A stretch of DNA of 64,000 nucleotides. Source: Nocardia farcinica. Lineage in GTDB: Bacteria; Actinomycetota; Actinomycetes; Mycobacteriales; Mycobacteriaceae. This document shows, in pieces, positions 17,816-27,125 of the stretch. Both the position numbers and the translations under genes were made by a program. Below the pieces are notes generated by a model, which saw only the letters and a program-made list of their open reading frames with translations, did not search any database and was not told the origin of the DNA. Location: assembly GCF_001182745.1 (NCBI RefSeq), contig NZ_LN868938.1:2418001-2482000 (forward strand), read 5' to 3'. How positions within the stretch are numbered: the first letter of the stretch is position 1; each line of letters begins with the position of its first letter.

Positions 17816-18895
17816 GTGACACACGGATTCGGACCGGTTGCGCCCCCCGACGCGCGGATCCGCGCGGAGGCCGAACAGCGGCAGGCTCGCCTGACCAAAC
17901 CGGCCGGGTCACTGGGCAGGCTGGAACGGCTGGGCAACTGGGTGGCGGCCTGCCAGGGCGTGTGTCCGCCCCGGCAGTTCGAGCGGGCCCGCGTGGTGGT
18001 GTTCGCCGGGGATCACGGGGTGGCCGGGCACGGCGTCTCGGCCTATCCGAGCGAGGTCACCGCGCAGATGGTCGCCAACTTCCTCGCGGGGGGCGCCGCG
18101 GTCAACGCGCTGGCCAGGGTCGCCGACGCCACCGTGCGGGTGGTCGACATCGCGGTGGACGCCGACACCGACCCGGCGGTGTCCGGCCACAAGGTCCGCC
18201 GCTCCAGCGGCCGCATCGACCGCGAGGACGCGCTCTCCGGCGAGGAGGTCGAGGCCGCGCTCGCCGCCGGTCGCGCCATCGCCGACGAGGAGATCGACGC
18301 GGGGGCCGACCTGCTGATCGCCGGGGACATGGGCATCGGCAACACCACGCCCGCGACCGTGCTGATCGCGACGCTCACCGACACCGAACCGGTCGCCGCC
18401 GTCGGCCGCGGCACCGGTGTCGACGACGCCGGGTGGATCCGCAAGGTGGCCGCCATCCGCGACGCGATGCGCCGGGCCCGGCCGGTGCACAAGGATCCCG
18501 TCGACCTGCTGCGCGTGGCCGCGAGCGCCGACATCGCGGCCACCGCCGGTTTCCTGGCCCAGGCCGCCGTGCGTCGCACTCCCGTCCTGCTCGACGGCGT
18601 GGTCGTCACCGCCGCCGCGCTGGTCGCCGAGGATCTGGCGGCCGGGGCGAGCGCCTGGTGGCTGGCCGGGCACCGCTCCACCGAGCCCGCCCACGCGCTC
18701 GCGCTGCGGCAGCTGCGGCTGGATCCGCTCATCGATATGGAGATGCGGTTGGGCGAGGGGTCCGGCGCGCTCACCGCGCTGCCGATCCTGCGCGCGGCCG
18801 TCGCCGCCCTGGCGGAGATGGCCACCTTCGACGAGGCGGGCGTCAGCACCGCCGCACCCACCGCGGCGGAATCCGCGCTGAACCTGCGCAAATGA
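17816..18895 (+). CDS. cobT: Nicotinate-nucleotide-dimethylbenzimidazole phosphoribosyltransferase
   Basis: A 359-aa enzyme that makes alpha-ribazole phosphate from dimethylbenzimidazole and NaMN. It has the family motifs [28 protein letters not shown] and, at the C-terminus, MRLGEGSGA with the likely catalytic glutamate. GTG 17816 was chosen as the first start after the divergent cobU region. Its stop overlaps the cobS start as ATGA, so the two are translationally coupled. No cobalamin riboswitch was recognised in the short upstream region. Confidence 0.94.
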   Translation: MTHGFGPVAPPDARIRAEAEQRQARLTKPAGSLGRLERLGNWVAACQGVCPPRQFERARVVVFAGDHGVAGHGVSAYPSEVTAQMVANFLAGGAAVNALARVADATVRVVDIAVDADTDPAVSGHKVRRSSGRIDREDALSGEEVEAALAAGRAIADEEIDAGADLLIAGDMGIGNTTPATVLIATLTDTEPVAAVGRGTGVDDAGWIRKVAAIRDAMRRARPVHKDPVDLLRVAASADIAATAGFLAQAAVRRTPVLLDGVVVTAAALVAEDLAAGASAWWLAGHRSTEPAHALALRQLRLDPLIDMEMRLGEGSGALTALPILRAAVAALAEMATFDEAGVSTAAPTAAESALNLRK

Positions 18896-19671
18896 CCGCG
18901 CCGGGGCGGCGGGTGTCCTGGCCGGACGGGCTGCGGCTGGCGTTCTCCTGGCTGACCGTGCTACCCGTCCGCGGACCCGAGGAGGTCGACCGGGCCGGTG
19001 CCGCCCGGGCGATCGCGCTGGCCCCGGTGGTGGGTGTCGTGCTCGGCGCCGCGGCGGCCGGGCTCACCTGGTCGCTCGTCGCGGCGGGACTGAGCACAGG
19101 GCTCGCGGCCCTGCTCACCGTCGGCGCTCTCGCGGTGGCCACGCGCGGCATGCACCTGGACGGACTGGCCGACACCGCCGACGGCCTCGGCAGCTACGGG
19201 CCGCCGGAGCGAGCCAGGCAGATCATGAAGGGCGGCGACGTCGGGCCGTTCGGCGTCGCGGCGATCGCGTTCGCCGTCGGAGTGCCCGCACTGGCCTTCG
19301 GGACGGCCGCCGCCGAGGGGCGCTGGCTCGCGATCGGGCTCGCGGTGGCGCTCGGGCGGGTCGTCGTCGTGCTCGCCTGCCGCCGCGCCCCCGCCGCGCC
19401 CGGCACCGGCTTCGGCAGTCTCGTGGCGGCCACCCAGCATCCGGCGACCGGGGTGGTGTGGACCGTGCTCGCCGCGGTGTGCGCGGTGTTCGCCGTGCCG
19501 GGGCGGGCGTGGCTCGGGCCGCTGGTCGTGCTGGTCGCCGTCGCGGCGGCGCTCCTGCTGGTCCGGCACTGTGTGCGGCGCTTCGAGGGCCTGTCCGGTG
19601 ACGTGCTCGGCGCCGCGATCGAGACCACGGTCGCCGTCGCGGCCGTCGGCTTCTCGATGGTTACGCACTGA
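18892..19671 (+). CDS. cobS: Adenosylcobinamide-GDP ribazoletransferase (cobalamin synthase)
   Basis: A 259-aa integral membrane enzyme that joins AdoCbi-GDP and alpha-ribazole (phosphate), the last step of cobalamin assembly. It has about six hydrophobic segments and the conserved acidic motif DGLADTADG, followed by [10 protein letters not shown] typical of CobS. The ATG overlaps the cobT stop (ATGA). With cobU next door the window holds three nucleotide-loop enzymes, but no corrin-ring genes. Confidence 0.92.
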   Translation: MTAPGRRVSWPDGLRLAFSWLTVLPVRGPEEVDRAGAARAIALAPVVGVVLGAAAAGLTWSLVAAGLSTGLAALLTVGALAVATRGMHLDGLADTADGLGSYGPPERARQIMKGGDVGPFGVAAIAFAVGVPALAFGTAAAEGRWLAIGLAVALGRVVVVLACRRAPAAPGTGFGSLVAATQHPATGVVWTVLAAVCAVFAVPGRAWLGPLVVLVAVAAALLLVRHCVRRFEGLSGDVLGAAIETTVAVAAVGFSMVTH

Positions 19672-19771
19672 TCGATGCCGCACCCGGTGAGAACCAGCGG
19701 TCACATAAGCCCTAGATCCAACCGACCGGTATTTTATTGCCGCCGATGCGCCGACGCCGGGGTGCTGGCTC

Positions 19772-19777
19772 TAGGGT
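19772..19777 (+). promoter_or_regulatory. Leaderless -10 box (TAGGGT) of the metallo-hydrolase gene
   Basis: TANNNT hexamer ending 7 nt before ATG 19784. Confidence 0.55.
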
Positions 19778-19783
19778 GAGCGT

Positions 19784-20497
19784 ATGTCTTCCGACCGTCT
19801 CTACTTCCGGCAGCTGCTGTCCGGGCGCGATTTCGCCGTCGGCGACCCGATCGCGACGCAGATGCGAAACTTCGCCTACCTGATCGGTGATCGGGAGACC
19901 GGTGATTGCGTGGTGGTCGATCCGGCCTACGCGGCCGGCGATCTGGTCGACATCGCCGAGGCGGACGGCCTGCGGCTGACCGGCGTGCTCGCCACCCACC
20001 ACCATCCCGACCACGTCGGCGGCACCATGCTCGGCTTCACCCTGCGCGGCGTGGCCGAACTGCTGGAGAAGACCAGCGTGCCCGTGCACGTGAACACCCA
20101 TGAGCTTTCCTGGGTCGCCGACGTGACCGGTATCGCGCCCAGCGAACTCACCGGCCACGAGCACGGCGACACCATCGCCGTCGGCGCGATGACCATCGAG
20201 CTGCTGCACACCCCCGGCCACACGCCGGGCAGTCAGTGCTTCCTGTTCGAGGACCGGCTCATCGCCGGGGACACGCTGTTCGTGGACGGCTGCGGCCGCA
20301 CCGACTTCCCGGGCGGCGACTCCGACGAGATGTTCCGCAGCCTGCGCTACCTGGCCGGGCTGAGCGGCGACCCGGTGGTCTACCCGGGGCACTGGTACTC
20401 CGAGGAACCCAGCGCCGCGCTGTCGACCGTGCGCGACAACAACTACGTCATGCGCCCGCAGACGCTCGAACAGTGGCACATGCTGATGCCGGGCTGA
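19784..20497 (+). CDS. MBL-fold metallo-hydrolase, glyoxalase-II-like
   Basis: A 237-aa metallo-beta-lactamase-fold hydrolase. The zinc motif THHHPDH is at about residue 67, further ligands are in HTPGHTPGSQCF, the bridging Asp in IAGDTLF and the last histidine in VYPGHWY. Overall layout matches hydroxyacylglutathione hydrolase-type enzymes; actinomycetes use mycothiol, so the thioester substrate may be a mycothiol conjugate, which is inference. Monocistronic, with its own leaderless promoter and a convergent hairpin downstream. Confidence 0.88.
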   Translation: MSSDRLYFRQLLSGRDFAVGDPIATQMRNFAYLIGDRETGDCVVVDPAYAAGDLVDIAEADGLRLTGVLATHHHPDHVGGTMLGFTLRGVAELLEKTSVPVHVNTHELSWVADVTGIAPSELTGHEHGDTIAVGAMTIELLHTPGHTPGSQCFLFEDRLIAGDTLFVDGCGRTDFPGGDSDEMFRSLRYLAGLSGDPVVYPGHWYSEEPSAALSTVRDNNYVMRPQTLEQWHMLMPG

Positions 20498-20505
20498 TCC
20501 GGCCG

Positions 20506-20534
20506 GTGCGGTGGCGGGCAGGCCGCCACCGCAC
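20506..20534. terminator. 12-bp hairpin between the metallo-hydrolase and ilvE
   Basis: Perfect arms 20506-20517 and 20523-20534 with a 5-nt loop between two convergent genes. Confidence 0.65.
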
Positions 20535-20543
20535 CCGGGATGC

Positions 20544-21644
20544 TCAGAGCCGCCGCATCCAGCCGTGGATGTCGGCGAAGGTGCCGCGCTGGATACCGGT
20601 GAGGGTTTCCCGCAGCGCCATCGTCACCTCGCCGGGCTCGCCGCCACCGATGGTGAATTCGCCCTCGGCCGAACGCACCCAGCCCACCGGGGTGATCACC
20701 GCGGCGGTGCCGCAGGCGAAGACCTCGGTGATCTCGCCCGACTGCGCCCCCGCGCGCCACTCCGCCACCGAGATCTTGCGCTCCTCCACCGGGTAGCCGG
20801 AGTCGGCGGCCAGGGTGAGCAGCGAGTCGCGGGTGATGCCGGGCAGCAGCGAACCGGACAGCTCCGGGGTCACCAGCCGCGCCTGCGAACCGGAGCCGTA
20901 GACGAAGAACAGGTTGTTGGTGCCCATCTCCTCGACGTAGCGGCGCTCGCACGCGTCCAGCCACACCACCTGGTCGCAGCCCTGCTCGGCGGCCTGCGCC
21001 TGGGCCAGCAGCGACGCCGCGTAGTTGCCCGCCACCTTCGCCTCGCCGGTACCGCCCGGGGCGGCGCGCACATACTCCGTCGACAGCCACACGCGCACCG
21101 GCTTCACCCCGCGCGGGAAGTACGCACCGGCAGGCGAGGCGAGCAGCAGGTAGGTGTACGCCGACGCGGGCTTCACGCCCAGGCCCGCCTCGGTGGCGAA
21201 CATGAACGGCCGCAGGTACAGCGACTCCTCACCGCCCGCGGCGGGCACCCAGCGCTCGTCCACCTCGAGCAGCTGGCGCACCGACTCGACGAACAGCTCG
21301 TCGGGGAGTTCGGCCATCGCCATCCGGCGCGCGGAGCGGCGGAAGCGGGCGGCGTTGGCGTCGATGCGGAAGGTGGCGACACCGCCGTCGGCCTGCCGGT
21401 AGGCCTTGAGCCCCTCGAAGATCGCCTGACCGTAGTGGAACACCATGGTGGCCGGATCCATCTGCAGCGGGCCGTAGGGCTCGACCTTGGCGTTGCTCCA
21501 GCCCTGCGCCTCGGTGTACTCGATGGAGACCATGTGATCGGTGAAGTACCGCCCGAAGCCGGGTGCCGCCAGAATCTCCGCTACCCGCTGCGCCGGGAGC
21601 GGCGCGGGATGGGGAATTCGGGCGAACTGTGCGGCAACGGTCAT
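20544..21644 (-). CDS. ilvE: Branched-chain amino acid aminotransferase
   Basis: A 366-aa PLP-dependent class IV aminotransferase for leucine, isoleucine and valine synthesis and breakdown. The PLP lysine is in [10 protein letters not shown]; the cofactor and substrate motifs [11 protein letters not shown] and [11 protein letters not shown] are intact. Length matches actinobacterial IlvE (about 368). Transcription appears leaderless from a TAGGAT box on the minus strand. In M. tuberculosis Rv2210c occupies the same place before gcvT. Confidence 0.95.
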   Translation of the reverse strand: MTVAAQFARIPHPAPLPAQRVAEILAAPGFGRYFTDHMVSIEYTEAQGWSNAKVEPYGPLQMDPATMVFHYGQAIFEGLKAYRQADGGVATFRIDANAARFRRSARRMAMAELPDELFVESVRQLLEVDERWVPAAGGEESLYLRPFMFATEAGLGVKPASAYTYLLLASPAGAYFPRGVKPVRVWLSTEYVRAAPGGTGEAKVAGNYAASLLAQAQAAEQGCDQVVWLDACERRYVEEMGTNNLFFVYGSGSQARLVTPELSGSLLPGITRDSLLTLAADSGYPVEERKISVAEWRAGAQSGEITEVFACGTAAVITPVGWVRSAEGEFTIGGGEPGEVTMALRETLTGIQRGTFADIHGWMRRL

Positions 21645-21651
21645 GCCGGTG

Positions 21652-21657
21652 ATCCTA
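21652..21657 (-). promoter_or_regulatory. Leaderless -10 box (TAGGAT) of ilvE
   Basis: On the minus strand TANNNT ends 8 nt before the A of the ilvE ATG at 21644. Confidence 0.5.
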
Positions 21658-21715
21658 TCGGTGCCCGATTTCGGCCGTCGCGCGTGTCGGCCACGAGCCG
21701 GTTGCGACCGCCCGC

Positions 21716-22816
21716 TCAGGACGTGCGCGAGGGCACGAACGGCGGCTTGACGACCTCGCAGCGCAGCCGCCTGCCCCGCACGTCGACCGCCACCTCGGCG
21801 CCCGGCTCCAGACCCGCACCGGTGTCGAGCAGGGCGAGGGCGATGCCGACCTTCAGCGTCGGGGAGAAGGTGCCCGAGGTGGTCTCGCCGACGGGCTCGC
21901 CGTCACGCAGCACCGGCTGCCCCTGCCGCAGCACGCCGCGATCGATCGCCTTCAGCCCCATCAGGATTCGCCGCGGCCCCGCCGCCTTCTCCTGCTCCAG
22001 CGCCGCCTTGCCCCAGAACTGCGGCTTGCGCCAGCCGACCGCCCAGCCGGTGCGGGCCTGCACCGGCGAGATCTCCCGCGAGAGTTCGTGCCCGTGCAGC
22101 GGATACCCCATCTCGGTGCGCAGGGTGTCGCGGGCGCCGAGCCCGGCCGGTTGACCGTCGGCCGCGCGGACCTGCTCGAGCAGGGCGCGGAACACCGGCT
22201 CCGCGTCGGCCCACCGCGGCAGCACCTCGTAGCCGTGCTCGCCGGTGTAGCCGGTGCGGCAGACCCGGATCGGCCGCCCCTCCCACGCCGCGTCGGCGAA
22301 CGCCATGTACTCCATCTCGGTCGGCAGCCCCAGCGCGGCGAGCACCTGCGCCGAACGCGGGCCCTGTACCGCGAACACCGCGTAGTCCCGGTGCTGATCC
22401 GTCACGGTGACACCGGCGGGTGCGGCGGCGGCCAGCTCGGCGACCACGGCGGCGGTGTTGGCGGCGTTCGGCACGAGGAAGATCTCGTCGTCGGCGACGT
22501 AGTAGGCGATCAGGTCGTCGATGACGCCGCCGTCGGCCGAACAGCACAGGGTGTACTGGGCCTTGCCGGGATGGATGCGGCCCAGATCGTTGGTGAGCGT
22601 GGCGTTCACGAACTCCGCGGCGCCGGGTCCGGCCACCGTCGCCTTCCCGAGATGGCTGACGTCGAAGAGCCCGACCGTGGTGCGCACCGCCTGGTGCTCG
22701 CCCACGGTGCCCGCGTAGGCCACCGGCATCTGCCAGCCGCCGAACTCGGCGAAGGTCGCCCCCAGCTCGCCGTGCAGGTCGTGAACAGGTCCGCGCAACA
22801 GGTCGGTCTCGGTCAT
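21716..22816 (-). CDS. gcvT: Glycine cleavage system aminomethyltransferase (T protein)
   Basis: A 366-aa folate-dependent enzyme that releases ammonia from the aminomethyl-lipoyl H protein and forms methylene-THF. Family motifs include [29 protein letters not shown] and [17 protein letters not shown] near the C-terminal half; the C-terminal barrel is complete. gcvH and gcvP are not here, as is common in mycobacteria. The gene has its own leaderless promoter and no glycine-riboswitch-like leader is possible with such a short 5' end. Confidence 0.94.
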   Translation of the reverse strand: MTETDLLRGPVHDLHGELGATFAEFGGWQMPVAYAGTVGEHQAVRTTVGLFDVSHLGKATVAGPGAAEFVNATLTNDLGRIHPGKAQYTLCCSADGGVIDDLIAYYVADDEIFLVPNAANTAAVVAELAAAAPAGVTVTDQHRDYAVFAVQGPRSAQVLAALGLPTEMEYMAFADAAWEGRPIRVCRTGYTGEHGYEVLPRWADAEPVFRALLEQVRAADGQPAGLGARDTLRTEMGYPLHGHELSREISPVQARTGWAVGWRKPQFWGKAALEQEKAAGPRRILMGLKAIDRGVLRQGQPVLRDGEPVGETTSGTFSPTLKVGIALALLDTGAGLEPGAEVAVDVRGRRLRCEVVKPPFVPSRTS

Positions 22817-22822
22817 CCGCCG

Positions 22823-22828
22823 AGCTTA
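22823..22828 (-). promoter_or_regulatory. Leaderless -10 box (TAAGCT) of gcvT
   Basis: On the minus strand the hexamer ends 7 nt before the gcvT ATG at 22816. Confidence 0.5.
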
Positions 22829-23488
22829 TCCGTTGGTCACCGTCGCTCCCGCCACGCCCGTGACCCCCGCTGCCGTGCCCGGACGGAACCACATCGGGCG
22901 CAGGACCGGCCCGTCCTCGGGCAGCGCGAGAGCCGCGCCGGTCGGTGTGAAACCGAGCCGGGCGTAGAGGGCGGCGGACCGCTCGGTGCTGGCCTCGAGG
23001 AACACCGGCTCGCCCGCCGCCGTGGCGGCCGCCAGCCGGTCGGCGATGACGGCCCCGCCCGCACCCGTCCCGCGGTGCTCGGGCACGGTGGCGATGGATT
23101 GCAGGTAGCGGTGCGGGAACTCGCGCGGATGATGGTCGGCCACCAGCGCGGTGAGCGTCGCGAGGCGAGCCAGCGGCCGCACCCCGGGGGCGGCGGCGGC
23201 CATCGCGGCGCTCTCCTCGGCCTCGGCGCGGTAGCGCTGCACCGAAGTCACCCGGTGCCACAGCGATACCGCCCAGACCGCGTCCCCGGGCCCGGCGATC
23301 CACACCTCGTCCTCGGCCACCGCCCGCTCGATGAGGCGCGGTGCGTGCTCGACCCGGAACGCCTCGACGATCTCGGCGCTCCCCGCGGTCACCCACGCCC
23401 AGACGGCCTCGTCCGCGGTCGCCGCGACATAGGCCGCCGCCACCGCCGCGACGTCCCCCGCCCGCGCCCGCCGCACCCGCAACTCCAT
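22826..23488 (-). CDS. GNAT-family N-acetyltransferase
   Basis: A 220-aa acetyltransferase with the acetyl-CoA pyrophosphate-binding loop HRGTGAGGAV at about residue 140 and the downstream strand-helix ALYARLGFTPTG. The substrate is unknown. ATG 23488 has GGGAGG upstream at good spacing and lies after an upstream run that lacks family character, so the longer frame from 23575 is rejected. Its 3' end overlaps the gcvT promoter by a few bases. Divergent from a TetR regulator, which may control it. Confidence 0.82.
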   Translation of the reverse strand: MELRVRRARAGDVAAVAAAYVAATADEAVWAWVTAGSAEIVEAFRVEHAPRLIERAVAEDEVWIAGPGDAVWAVSLWHRVTSVQRYRAEAEESAAMAAAAPGVRPLARLATLTALVADHHPREFPHRYLQSIATVPEHRGTGAGGAVIADRLAAATAAGEPVFLEASTERSAALYARLGFTPTGAALALPEDGPVLRPMWFRPGTAAGVTGVAGATVTNG

Positions 23489-23571
23489 GACCCGACCTCC
23501 CGTAGTGACCACGTGAACAGCGATAACGCCTGCCACGCTAGGCAGCGCCCGCATCGGCTTCCACGATTTCG

Positions 23572-23589
23572 TCACACTTGTTCGTGTGA
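23572..23589. promoter_or_regulatory. Palindrome at the TetR start, possible autoregulatory operator
   Basis: TCACAC (23572-23577) and GTGTGA (23584-23589) form an inverted repeat with a 6-nt centre that spans the TetR start codon at 23586, in the GNAT/TetR divergent region. TetR proteins commonly bind such sites. Confidence 0.4.
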
Positions 23590-24386
23590 GGAAAAGCGTG
23601 TGCCCCGTCTGCCGCCGTGCGGTACCGCAACCGCCACGCGGCCGGCCCCGCCGCTACTGTTCGCGCTCCTGCCAGGCCCGTGCCTACCGCTCCCGCCGGG
23701 CCGGACGAGCCGCGGGCACGCCCGTCGACCGGCCGCCGCGCCCCGCCCGCCTGACCCGCGTCGGGATCGCCCGCGCGGCCGTGGCACTGGCCGACCGCGA
23801 CGGCATCGAGGGACTCACGCTGCGCCGCCTCGCCGGTGACCTCGGCGTCGCCACCGCCGCCCTGTACCGCCACTACCCCGACCGGGACGCCCTGCTGGGC
23901 GCGATGACCGAACTGGTCCTCGCCGAAACCGAACCACCGGAGGCGGATTCGCGCCCCGCCGACTGGCGGGCCGCCCTCACCCACGACGCGCTCACGGAGT
24001 GGCGCCGCTACCGCACCCACCCCTGGCTGCTGCCCGTCCTCGCCCGCATCCGACCACCGGCGGGCCCGGTCCTGTTCGATTCCCTGGAAGCCACCTTCGC
24101 CACCCTCGACCGCCTCGGACTGTCCGGTGCGCAGCTGCTGAACACCTACCTGGCCCTGTCCGGCCTGGTCCAAGGGCTCGCGCTGCTCTGGTACGCCGAC
24201 CGCGGGCGACCGCCCGGCGCGCCGCCGCCGGAGCTGGTCGAACTCATCGATCCGGTCGCCCGGCCGACCCTGCACAAGGTCTTCGCGGGCGGCCCCGCCG
24301 AACCGGACGTCGAGCGGCTGATCGGCGACGCGGTCGACCTGCTGCTGACCGGTATCGAACACCGGCGCGAGCACGGCAGTCCGTAA
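23586..24386 (+). CDS. TetR-family regulator with N-terminal zinc-ribbon-like extension
   Basis: A 266-aa regulator. The first ~35 residues contain CPVC and CSRSCQARAYRSRR, a four-cysteine cluster resembling a small zinc finger, placed before a normal TetR HTH (LRRLAGDLGVATAALYRHYP at about residues 80-100). The C-terminal TetR_C-like domain is helical. GTG 23586 keeps the cysteine cluster; a later start would give a normal TetR. It is divergent from a GNAT gene and convergent with a Nudix gene. Ligand unknown. Confidence 0.85.
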   Translation: MRKSVCPVCRRAVPQPPRGRPRRYCSRSCQARAYRSRRAGRAAGTPVDRPPRPARLTRVGIARAAVALADRDGIEGLTLRRLAGDLGVATAALYRHYPDRDALLGAMTELVLAETEPPEADSRPADWRAALTHDALTEWRRYRTHPWLLPVLARIRPPAGPVLFDSLEATFATLDRLGLSGAQLLNTYLALSGLVQGLALLWYADRGRPPGAPPPELVELIDPVARPTLHKVFAGGPAEPDVERLIGDAVDLLLTGIEHRREHGSP

Positions 24387-24416
24387 CGAGACCGGCGACC
24401 GCCCGGCCGACCTCCG

Positions 24417-24884
24417 TCAGACGCTCGCCGTGAGCGAGCCGGTCGCGGGTCGGTCCCGGTACAGCGCGAGCGCGATGTCCACCAGCCCCACCCGGTCGAG
24501 CTCGGTCACCGCATCGAGGTCGAACCACTCGGCGCGATCGGTGGAACCGCCCACCTCGTACCGCAACTCGCCGCCGACGATCTCGCCGGTGTAGACCACG
24601 CGCAGCCCGTGGAAGGCGGCGCCGTCGTCGTCGGTCAGGCGCAACGAGTCCATGCCGAGCAGCCGGGTCGGCCGGAATTCGTAGCCGGTCTCCTCGCGCA
24701 CCTCGCGGATCACCGCGTCGTAGGGGTCCTCGCCGTGGTCGATCCCGCCGCCCGGCATCGTCCACCGCGGCGGGCTCCCGTCCAGCGGAACCCACCGGGC
24801 CAGCAGCACCCGCCCCGCCCGCACGCACACCGCATACGCCGCCACCCGCTGTCGCTGCGCCACCCCGGCCGTCGTCTCGGTCAC
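24417..24884 (-). CDS. Nudix hydrolase
   Basis: A 155-aa pyrophosphohydrolase. The Nudix box is complete: GGGIDHGEDPYDAVIREV continuing into REETGYE, matching GX5EX7REUXEEXGU. Substrates of the family include oxidised or non-canonical nucleotides and nucleotide sugars; none can be chosen here. The GTG start at 24884 was taken because the frame upstream is a shadow of pepA. The gene lies head to head with pepA and tail to tail with the TetR gene. Confidence 0.88.
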   Translation of the reverse strand: MTETTAGVAQRQRVAAYAVCVRAGRVLLARWVPLDGSPPRWTMPGGGIDHGEDPYDAVIREVREETGYEFRPTRLLGMDSLRLTDDDGAAFHGLRVVYTGEIVGGELRYEVGGSTDRAEWFDLDAVTELDRVGLVDIALALYRDRPATGSLTASV

Positions 24885-24953
24885 GCGCTCCAGTCTCGCC
24901 CACCGCGGGCGCCCGCGCACGCCCGCCACCTGCACGCCCCCGCGCCGACCGAA

Positions 24954-24959
24954 TAGCCT
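24954..24959 (+). promoter_or_regulatory. Leaderless -10 box (TAGCCT) of pepA
   Basis: TANNNT hexamer ending 7 nt before the A of ATG 24966, deciding this start over the GTG at 24960. Confidence 0.55.
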
Positions 24960-24965
24960 GTGCCC

Positions 24966-26477
24966 ATGACCGCTGTTGCAGATCGCTCCCTCGGACCCGA
25001 ATTGGCGCGCACCGAAACCCTCGGCCCGGACACCGACGTGCTGGTGATCGGCTTGACCTCGTCGGAGAACGGTCCCTCGATCGCGCCGGACGACATGTTC
25101 GGCGACGTGCTCACCGAGGACGTGCGCGCGGAGCTGCTCGACCAGCTCGGCGCCGTCGGCGCGAAGGGCAAGGCCGAGGAGCTGACCCGGGTGCCCGCAC
25201 CCGCCGCACTCGAGGGCGTCACCAGCGTGCTCGCGGTCGGTCTCGGCGCACCGGACAAGCTCGACGCCGAGCAGCTGCGCCGCAGCGCCGGGGTCGCCGC
25301 CCGTTCGCTGACCGGCACCGAAGTGGTCGCCACCACCCTGGGCGGCATCGACATCGCCGCCGCGGCGGAGGGCTTCTACCTCGGCGCCTACACCTTCACC
25401 CCGTTCCGTTCGGCCAAGTCCGCACCCAAGCCCGACGAGCGGCCGGTCGCCAAGGTCGAGTTCCTGGTGCCCACCGCCGATTTCGGCGAGGAGGCGCTGT
25501 TCCGCGCGCAGCTGGTCGCCGAGGCCGTCGCCACCGCCCGCGATTTCGTCAACACCCCGCCGAGCCACCTCTACCCGGCGGAGTTCGCCGCGCGCACCCA
25601 GGTGCTGGCCGAGGCCGCCGGCCTCGACGTCGAGGTGCTCGACGAGAACGCGCTGGACGCGGGCGGTTACGGCGGCGTGCTCGGCGTCGGCAAGGGCTCC
25701 TCGCGCCCGCCCCGGCTGGTCCGCCTCACCTACGCGGGCGGGCCGAAGAAGGTCGCGCTGATCGGCAAGGGCGTCACCTTCGACACCGGCGGCATCTCCA
25801 TCAAGCCCGCGCAGAACATGGAGAACATGACCTCGGACATGGCGGGCGCCGCCGCGGTCATCGCCACCACCCTGCTCGCCGCGCGGCTGAGCCTGCCGAT
25901 CACGGTCACCGCGACCGTGCCGATGGCCGAGAACATGCCTTCGGCCACCGCGCAGCGTCCCGGCGACGTGCTCACCCAGTACGGCGGCACCACCGTCGAG
26001 GTGCTCAACACCGACGCCGAGGGCAGGCTGATCCTGGCCGACGCGATCGTGCGGGCCGGTGAGGACTCCCCCGAGTTCCTCATCGACGTCGCCACCCTCA
26101 CCGGCGCCCAGATGGTCGCCCTCGGCACCCGCACGCCGGGCGTGATGGGCACCGACGAATTCCGCGACCGGGTCGCGCGCATCTCCCAGGAGGTGGGCGA
26201 GAACGGCTGGCCCATGCCGCTGCCCGCCGAACTGCGCGCCGACCTCAACTCCAAGATCGCCGACCTGGCCAACGTGACGCCGCACCGCTGGGGCGGCATG
26301 CTCTCGGCGGGACTGTTCCTCAAGGAGTTCGTGCCCGAAGGCGTGCAGTGGGCGCACCTGGACGTCGCGGGCCCGGCCTACAACACCGGCGGCCCGTTCG
26401 GCTACATCGGCAAGGGCGGCACCGGTGTTCCGGTGCGCACCCTCATCGCGGTGCTCGAGGACATCGCGGCCGAGTGA
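24966..26477 (+). CDS. pepA: Leucyl aminopeptidase (M17)
   Basis: A 503-aa cytosolic metallopeptidase that removes N-terminal residues from peptides, acting as a hexamer with two metals per site. The catalytic and metal motifs [15 protein letters not shown] and [13 protein letters not shown] are intact in the C-terminal domain; the N-terminal ~180 residues are the usual regulatory macro-like domain. Length matches PepA/PepB of mycobacteria (Rv2213), which has the same position between gcvT and dlaT. Confidence 0.95.
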   Translation: MTAVADRSLGPELARTETLGPDTDVLVIGLTSSENGPSIAPDDMFGDVLTEDVRAELLDQLGAVGAKGKAEELTRVPAPAALEGVTSVLAVGLGAPDKLDAEQLRRSAGVAARSLTGTEVVATTLGGIDIAAAAEGFYLGAYTFTPFRSAKSAPKPDERPVAKVEFLVPTADFGEEALFRAQLVAEAVATARDFVNTPPSHLYPAEFAARTQVLAEAAGLDVEVLDENALDAGGYGGVLGVGKGSSRPPRLVRLTYAGGPKKVALIGKGVTFDTGGISIKPAQNMENMTSDMAGAAAVIATTLLAARLSLPITVTATVPMAENMPSATAQRPGDVLTQYGGTTVEVLNTDAEGRLILADAIVRAGEDSPEFLIDVATLTGAQMVALGTRTPGVMGTDEFRDRVARISQEVGENGWPMPLPAELRADLNSKIADLANVTPHRWGGMLSAGLFLKEFVPEGVQWAHLDVAGPAYNTGGPFGYIGKGGTGVPVRTLIAVLEDIAAE

Positions 26478-26483
26478 GCACCA

Positions 26484-26513
26484 CCGGCGGCGGTCCCGGC
26501 GGGCCGCCGCCGG
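26484..26513. terminator. 10-bp hairpin between pepA and a convergent gene
   Basis: Perfect GC arms 26484-26493 and 26504-26513 around a 10-nt loop fill the space between two convergent stop codons. Confidence 0.65.
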
Positions 26514-26864
26514 TCACAGATCGCGCAGTTCGTCTTCCAGCGCGCGGCGTCGCTCGATGCGCCTGCGCTCGTCGTAGTCGCGCATCCGTTGCGGGTAACC
26601 GGTCTTGGCGACGTCGTAGACCGGGATGCGCAAGTCGCTCGCCAGCCTGCGCGCGCCCGCCTCCCCCACCACGCGGCGCGTCCATTCGCCGTCGGCGGCC
26701 ACCAGCACCACCGTCACGTCGGTCACCGTCGTCTTCGGCTCGACGAAACCCTCCACACCGGTGTGCGTGCGCACCCATTCGGCCAGGTAGCGCGCGTCTT
26801 CCGCGCGCGGGCCCGTCCCGCCGCCCCGGCTGACCGCGCCACGCAGGCGACCCAACAGACCCAT
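26514..26864 (-). CDS. Conserved hypothetical protein, 116 aa
   Basis: A soluble basic protein starting MGLLGRLRGAVSRGG, with a possible small alpha/beta domain (TDVTVVLVAADGEWTRRVV) and a C-terminal arginine- and glutamate-rich helix. No motif is recognised. ATG 26864 is preceded by GAGGAGG, a strong ribosome binding site, and is preferred over the longer frame from 26918. It lies between pepA and dlaT, with which it is divergent. Function unknown. Confidence 0.65.
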   Translation of the reverse strand: MGLLGRLRGAVSRGGGTGPRAEDARYLAEWVRTHTGVEGFVEPKTTVTDVTVVLVAADGEWTRRVVGEAGARRLASDLRIPVYDVAKTGYPQRMRDYDERRRIERRRALEDELRDL

Positions 26865-27125
26865 TCGTGCCGACCTCCTCGTGCGGCGGCGGCACACCGC
26901 GCCACCGCTACCTTCCATAGTGCCAGCTCACGCTCAGATGACCGCCCTGTGCTACGCGCCACGCGGTCGAGTGCAAGGATGGTCGGCGGTACAAGAACCG
27001 CACCGATCTCCGGTGCCGCGCAGAATGTCGGCGTGGCTTCCGGGTTTTCGCCGCGACCGCGGTGACCGCCCGCTGGAAGATCAACTGTTGTAGAACCCGT
27101 CGAGCAGTCAGAGGAGTCAACGGAC

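Noticed and set aside
22817..22825. Glycine riboswitch before gcvT
   Set aside because: The TANNNT box places transcription start on the ATG, leaving no leader for a riboswitch.
24417..26357. Long minus frame extending the Nudix gene upstream across pepA
   Set aside because: The extension is antisense to pepA and lacks any motif; the Nudix gene starts at GTG 24884.
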